From: Dongia_B soli
Lineage (GTDB): Bacteria; Pseudomonadota; Alphaproteobacteria; Dongiales; Dongiaceae
DNA: 64,000 bases
Direction of reading: 5' to 3'
Assembly (NCBI RefSeq): GCF_034044715.1
Contig: NZ_JAXCLW010000001.1
Coordinates: 1,178,001-1,242,000 of the forward strand
Shown here: piece by piece, positions 60,629-64,000 of the stretch
Layout of the letters: the number at the start of each line of letters is the position of its first letter
How positions within the stretch are numbered: the stretch's first letter is position 1
Made by a program: the position numbers and the translations under genes
Notes under the pieces: model-generated
Told to the model about the DNA's origin: nothing
The model's database searches: none
What the model saw: only the letters and a program-made list of their open reading frames with translations

Positions 60629-60949
60629 ATGGACAATCTGTTGCCGCCCGACTTGCGCCAGGCGGTCTGGAGCTTTGTCACGACGCTGGCGCTTGCTCTC
60701 ATGGGCCGGATGGGTTGGCATGTTCAGCAGGTGCAAAAGCGTCAGCGGAAATTCTGGTCGACGCATCTCATCTGGGAACTGCCGACCGCCTTGGCGAGCG
60801 GTTTCGTCGCTGACGGCATCGCAGAATATTTCCATCTCGATCCGAAGCCGACGACGGCGGTGATCATCATGGTCTCCTATCTCGGCCCGGCCGGCATCCA
60901 GGCGCTTCTGACGAGGCTGGTCGATCGCTTCGTCGGTCCCAAAGGTTAA
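60629..60949 (+). CDS. Putative holin
   Basis: 106 residues. Two or three hydrophobic segments (AVWSFVTTLALALMGRMGW; PTALASGFVADGIAEYF; TAVIIMVSYLGPAGIQALLTRL) and a short basic C-terminus resemble the LydA-type phage holins. It sits at the head of the lysis cassette. The start at 60629 follows AAAGGG. Confidence 0.75.
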   Translation: MDNLLPPDLRQAVWSFVTTLALALMGRMGWHVQQVQKRQRKFWSTHLIWELPTALASGFVADGIAEYFHLDPKPTTAVIIMVSYLGPAGIQALLTRLVDRFVGPKG

Positions 60950-60951
60950 GC

Positions 60952-61161
60952 ATGCCAATTCAAACACACGCACATTGGTCGGTGAAGCCGACCGATGACG
61001 GGGTCGCTTTGACCATCGATGACGGTCGGTTCCCCGAAATTCTCAAGCTGCCGGCCGATCAGGCCTGGCAACTCACGGAAGACATCAGGAGGTTCATTCC
61101 ATGCCCGCCGAGCTCTCACAGTATCTCGACGAAAAAACCATCCGCGCCGGCATCAAGCTGA
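60952..61161 (+). CDS. Small protein in lysis cassette, unknown
   Basis: 69 residues (HWSVKPTDDGVALTIDDGRFPEILKL, then ADQAWQLTEDIRRFIP). It lies two bases after the holin stop, and its 3' part overlaps the next gene in another frame by 61 bases. Not recognised. Confidence 0.5.
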   Translation: MPIQTHAHWSVKPTDDGVALTIDDGRFPEILKLPADQAWQLTEDIRRFIPCPPSSHSISTKKPSAPASS

Positions 61162-61346
61162 TGCTGCTGCTGATCGGCCTGCTGCTGGTCGTCGGCAAAA
61201 CCCGCTGGCTCGATCGCCGGGCCGGTCTTCCTTTCAAGGATGCGCTCAATGAAATGCGGAAAGATCCTCGCGCTCTTGCTGACTATTACGGCCGGCGCTT
61301 CCTGGGCATCTGCCTCCTGGTCAGCGTCGCCCTGCTCGCGATCTGA
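61101..61346 (+). CDS. Small membrane protein in lysis cassette
   Basis: 81 residues with two hydrophobic segments (IKLMLLLIGLLLVVGK and FLGICLLVSVALLAI) around a charged centre. It may be a second holin or antiholin. It overlaps the transglycosylase start by 98 bases in another frame. Confidence 0.6.
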   Translation: MPAELSQYLDEKTIRAGIKLMLLLIGLLLVVGKTRWLDRRAGLPFKDALNEMRKDPRALADYYGRRFLGICLLVSVALLAI

Positions 61347-61839
61347 CTACGATATCCAGATTGCTGCGGCCGTCATCGAATGGTGGCCAGATGTCGCGCC
61401 CGATACCGGCTTCTATGCCTGGAAGGCGCAGCTCTGCCAGGAGTCGCGCCTCGATCCGCGAGCGGTATCGCCGGCGGGTGCCAAAGGCTTGGCGCAATTC
61501 ATGCCGGGAACTTGGCGCGAAGTGGCTATCGAGCTTGGCCTGGGCAAGCGAACGGCGTTCGACCCTTGGGCGGCAATCGATGCTGGCGCCTATTACATGG
61601 CCAAATTGCGGCGATTTCCCGATTGGCGGCGCTGGCAGGATCCCGAAAGGCACCGCATGTCGCAGGCGAGTTACAACGCCGGCCCTGGCAATATCCGCAA
61701 AGCCCTGCGTCTCTGCCCGGCGCAATCCTGGTCGGGTGTGGCGCGGTGCTTGCCGACCGTCACGGGCCGCCACGCGCTGGAGACAATCACCTATGTCGAA
61801 CGCATTGCCGAGTGGCAGCGCATGTTGGGAGGTCAATAA
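61249..61839 (+). CDS. Lytic transglycosylase (phage endolysin)
   Basis: 196 residues. A signal-like N-terminus (KCGKILALLLTITAGASWASA) is followed by an SLT domain: catalytic Glu in AQLCQESRLDPRAVSPAGAK, GLAQFMPGTW, and ASYNAGPGNIRKALRL. It cleaves peptidoglycan glycan chains at lysis. Another in-frame ATG at 61240 lies three codons earlier. A one-mismatch palindrome copy (61548-61562) lies here, the only copy in a different codon phase (RTAF). Confidence 0.9.
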   Translation: MKCGKILALLLTITAGASWASASWSASPCSRSDYDIQIAAAVIEWWPDVAPDTGFYAWKAQLCQESRLDPRAVSPAGAKGLAQFMPGTWREVAIELGLGKRTAFDPWAAIDAGAYYMAKLRRFPDWRRWQDPERHRMSQASYNAGPGNIRKALRLCPAQSWSGVARCLPTVTGRHALETITYVERIAEWQRMLGGQ

Positions 61840-62382
61840 ATGGCGTTTCTTGTGGGTGAAACCGCCGGCGCCGCCGGAGCCGCCATGTTCAAAAAGCTGC
61901 TGCCCTGGATTGCGGTCGGGCTGGTCATCGCCGCGCTTGGAGGCCTCTATGCCTGGGAACGCGGCAACCGATGGCTTGCGGAAACGGCGGCTGCCGATGC
62001 TGTCACCAGGCAGAAAGCTGCCGAGGCCGATCGGGATGCCTGGCGCGCCAACGCCGAGGCAATCGAGCAAATCAATGCCGATAATGCTGACCTGCAGCGC
62101 AAGCTCGATGCGCTGCGCGATTCAATGGACGTTCTCGCGCGCGGCGTTGCTGAAAAGGCAGCCGAACGGCAACGGACGGCCGCATCCATCAAGGGGGAAA
62201 TCCGAAGTGTCCACGCTCCGAATAATGCCATTGGCCCTTACAGCGCTCATGCTTGGCAGCGCCTGCGGGATACAGCCGAAGGAACCGCCGCCGATCGTGG
62301 TGACCAGAATTCAGGAGGTGACGGTCAAGCCGGATCAAAGTCTGCTCAATTGCCTGCCGGAACCACCGATCCCGCCAAATGA
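61840..62382 (+). CDS. Inner-membrane spanin (Rz-like)
   Basis: 180 residues. There is one membrane helix (LLPWIAVGLVIAALGGLYAW, about 20-39), then a long coiled coil (VTRQKAAEADRDAWRANAEAIEQINADNADLQRKLDALRDSM), the i-spanin layout. An outer-membrane lipoprotein frame is nested in its 3' half. Together they fuse the membranes at the last lysis step. Confidence 0.82.
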   Translation: MAFLVGETAGAAGAAMFKKLLPWIAVGLVIAALGGLYAWERGNRWLAETAAADAVTRQKAAEADRDAWRANAEAIEQINADNADLQRKLDALRDSMDVLARGVAEKAAERQRTAASIKGEIRSVHAPNNAIGPYSAHAWQRLRDTAEGTAADRGDQNSGGDGQAGSKSAQLPAGTTDPAK

Positions 62383-62545
62383 TGTAATCCAGGCGATGAG
62401 CGACCGCGAGCAGGCGGAATTGATCGTCGACATCGCCATCCCCGGCCGCGATTGCCGGGGCAAGTTGGAAGCGCTGCGGCTTTGGTATCAGCGCCAACCC
62501 GCCACGGCCAATCATCATACGAGATTCGGTCATGTTCGATCTTAG
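62207..62545 (+). CDS. Outer-membrane spanin lipoprotein (Rz1-like), nested
   Basis: 112 residues in another frame from the Rz-like gene, overlapping it by 176 bases. The GTG start follows AAGGGGG by nine bases. The N-terminus STLRIMPLALTALMLGSACG has a lipobox-like end with Cys, then a Pro-rich stretch (QPKEPPPIVV), as in Rz1 proteins. The C-terminal half (DREQAELIVDIAIPGRDCRGKLEALRLWY) is longer than that of lambda Rz1. It ends convergent with, and four bases into, the next leftward gene. Confidence 0.8.
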   Translation: MSTLRIMPLALTALMLGSACGIQPKEPPPIVVTRIQEVTVKPDQSLLNCLPEPPIPPNDVIQAMSDREQAELIVDIAIPGRDCRGKLEALRLWYQRQPATANHHTRFGHVRS

Positions 62546-63102
62546 CCGCTCACGTTATGTGCCTGGAGCTGGATCACATGGACACCGGCGTAAACAAACG
62601 CAGCTAGACTGCATAAGCCAGACCAAATCGACGCGATGCGCAGTGCATGGGCCTTATCGGCGTGATCGTTAAATGCGGCCTTATGGGCTTCAATAAGCTG
62701 CTCTAAATCTTTGGTTTTCGTTTCTGCGAAGTAGCGTTGCTGAATTTCTAGCCGTTGCGAATGATGTGCCTCATCGCACATGAGAGAGTATTCGCCCTGA
62801 GCAAGATAGGCGAACACATTGCATACGACGCCTGCCAAAAGTCCCACGAAGAAAGGCGTCGCTGCCCCCACCAACGTGGGAGCTTCCAGTTTAAGAAGAG
62901 CTCCTGCCGCTGCTAACACGCCGACGCCGCCAGCGTTCAGCAGGTAACAGGCTTTGATTGCCTGGACGCCAAACTCCACAGTGGATTGATTTGATTGGAT
63001 GCTCTTTGTGGTCCAGCTGCTGGCTTCAACCTGGACCTCTTGAAGATACTGGCTATTGCGCTCCAGCCAATCTTTCCGGTAACGATCATCAATACCCGAC
63101 AT
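62542..63102 (-). CDS. Multi-pass membrane protein, unknown (possible moron)
   Basis: 186 residues from MSGIDDRYRKDWLERN; another Met lies 14 codons upstream. Hydrophobic segments: ACYLLNAGGVGVLAAAGALL, FFVGLLAGVVCNVFAYLA, and C-terminal IWSGLCSLAAFVYAGVHVI, with a helical cytoplasmic loop between. It is transcribed against the lysis genes and looks more AT-rich, like the gene at 33701. It could be an exclusion factor or other cargo. Function is not known. Confidence 0.6.
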   Translation of the reverse strand: MSGIDDRYRKDWLERNSQYLQEVQVEASSWTTKSIQSNQSTVEFGVQAIKACYLLNAGGVGVLAAAGALLKLEAPTLVGAATPFFVGLLAGVVCNVFAYLAQGEYSLMCDEAHHSQRLEIQQRYFAETKTKDLEQLIEAHKAAFNDHADKAHALRIASIWSGLCSLAAFVYAGVHVIQLQAHNVSG

Positions 63103-63119
63103 TTGGAATTGCCCCTCAC

Positions 63120-63650
63120 ATGAAATATAAGCTTTCGCGTCCAATCATATTGATTGCCTTCGCCGCTTTTGGTTTCGACGCTTCAACCGCGATCGCTTCT
63201 CCATCTATTACCACATGTTTTACGCCTGGGGGCAAATGTACGGATCTCATAGTGAATACCGTCGGCGCAGCAAAGAAGCAGATCCGCGTTCAAGCCTATA
63301 GCTTCACCTCCGCGCCGATCGCCAAGGCGCTCGCCGATGCTTATCGTCGCGGTGTCGACGTCAAGGTCATTCTCGACAAGAGCCAGGCGACCGCGAAATA
63401 TACCGGCGCCACTTATCTGCAAAACGCCGGCGTGCCAGTGGCGATCGATTACAAGGTGGCCATCGCCCACAACAAGGTGATCGTGATCGACGGCAGCACG
63501 GTGATCACCGGCAGCTTCAATTTCACAAAAGCTGCGCAGGAGAAGAACGCGGAAAACCTCCTGGTCATCCGCGACGCCGATTTGGCTCGACAGTATATTG
63601 CCAACTGGCAGGCGCGGGAGGCTGTGTCCCGGCCCTATAAGCGCAAATAG
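63120..63650 (+). CDS. Exported phospholipase D-like endonuclease (Nuc)
   Basis: 176 residues. A signal peptide (YKLSRPIILIAFAAFGFDASTAIA) is followed by one PLD domain: KQIRVQAYSFTSAPIAKAL, DVKVILDKSQ, and the HKD motif HNKVIVIDGSTVITGSFNFT (about 117-136). It matches the small Nuc nucleases of plasmids and bacteria, which act as dimers and cleave DNA without metal. It may be phage cargo or the first chromosomal gene after the prophage. It is divergent from the membrane protein gene, 17 bases apart. Confidence 0.88.
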   Translation: MKYKLSRPIILIAFAAFGFDASTAIASPSITTCFTPGGKCTDLIVNTVGAAKKQIRVQAYSFTSAPIAKALADAYRRGVDVKVILDKSQATAKYTGATYLQNAGVPVAIDYKVAIAHNKVIVIDGSTVITGSFNFTKAAQEKNAENLLVIRDADLARQYIANWQAREAVSRPYKRK

Positions 63651-63902
63651 CTGACCTGGTTCTCCACGATGGGCTCCCTATCTCGAGCCTTGTTCGCTGC
63701 CCCACATGAGGCTTATATTTCCCTCGGCGGCTGGCACAGCGCTGGAGTTCGGCTCATTCCCGGGATTCCCTGCTAGCGGGGACTTACCGTGGCCCGTCTG
63801 GTCAGCCGCCACTCTCATTCCGCCGCCGGGTCAACCCGCTGTCCGTTTAAGGCCCTTCATGGAAAGCCGCTGGTCTGAACCCGGCGGCACTTTGGCCAGA
63901 CT
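63651..63902. other. Non-coding or boundary stretch
   Basis: No clear gene. A short open frame at 63706-63930 on the plus strand has no ribosome-binding site and poor composition. The prophage right end may lie here or past the window; no copy of the tRNA-Thr 3' end was found. Confidence 0.4.
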
Positions 63903-64000
63903 TTATTTTGACGAACTAAGGAACTGCTGAAGCTTGTCGAGGATTTGACTTTGGCACGCTCGACCACCCATGGCCATAAGCTCCTCGCCGGTTTTATTGT
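63903..64000 (-). CDS. Partial gene running off the window (possible)
   Basis: The minus strand has an open frame from the window edge to TAA at 63903-63905, ending LMAMGGRACQSQILDKLQQF and a Ser-rich tail. About 31 codons are visible. It may be the C-terminus of a chromosomal or phage gene; too short to identify. Confidence 0.3.
   Translation of the reverse strand, partial: NKTGEELMAMGGRACQSQILDKLQQFLSSSK

Noticed and set aside
61361..62545. 394-codon frame through the transglycosylase and Rz genes
   Set aside because: Only its last 112 codons are supported, as the nested Rz1-like lipoprotein; the rest is an out-of-frame shadow.

Overview
The window holds about 20.8 kb of ordinary chromosome from a GC-rich alphaproteobacterium, followed by about 43 kb of a largely complete prophage inserted at a tRNA-Thr gene. 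The host assignment rests on the hemC-hemD-mic60-hemY heme/membrane cluster, the very large (about 1600 aa) NAD-glutamate dehydrogenase, a LexA box of the alphaproteobacterial type (GTTC-N7-GTTC), and protein similarity in general. A member of the Rhodospirillales or a relative is likely, but this is inference.

Chromosomal part (1-20821). A DUF2336-like gene is followed by a CoxE-like VWA protein next to its MoxR-type AAA+ ATPase. The ATPase is frameshifted inside a 17-bp palindrome. Next come hspQ, a 29-residue membrane peptide under a perfect LexA box (a SidA-like SOS division inhibitor candidate), nhaA, an exported trypsin-like peptidase with a small membrane protein, gdhB, acs (convergent with gdhB across a strong hairpin), an EVE-domain protein, a YciI protein, tsaD, and the divergent operon hemC - hemD/mic60 (one continuous fused reading frame) - hemY. 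tRNA-Thr(CGU) closes this part.

Prophage (about 20.86 kb to about 63.7 kb). A large serine recombinase reads into the 3' half of the tRNA, and its stop codon lies in the tRNA. A leftward early block follows: SSB, LexA-type winged helix protein, HD phosphohydrolase, a phage DnaN sliding clamp, four small genes, an XRE-ParB fusion, and two small genes. The immunity region has a LexA/CI-type S24 repressor, a Cro-like protein, and two operator clusters sharing the same 20-bp site; one cluster controls a PH-SHOCT gene. The rightward replication block has a CII-like gene, a GapR homologue, a 510-nt non-coding structured stretch, a CHC2/Toprim primase, an adenine methyltransferase, an SF3 helicase, and an iteron-like cluster of GGACAGT/ACTGTCC repeats (candidate origin). 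The late region pairs a lambda-type head (GpA terminase, gpW, portal, S49 protease, decoration protein, capsid E) with a Mu/P2-like contractile tail: sheath, tube, a tail chaperone with a -1 slippery site T_TTT_TTG, tape measure, Mu gpN/44/45/46/47/48-like baseplate proteins, and two fibres. Lysis genes (holin, SLT transglycosylase, nested Rz/Rz1) and two possible cargo genes end it. No attR repeat is visible; the right junction is probably near or beyond the window end.

The most notable unexplained signal is a 15-bp palindrome, GCGAACGNCGTTCGC, found five times exactly and six more times with one or two mismatches. All eleven copies are scattered through the prophage. Four are intergenic, and six of the seven genic copies sit in the same reading phase (A/V-N-x-V-R). 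It may be a distributed centromere or operator for the phage ParB-like or LexA-like protein.
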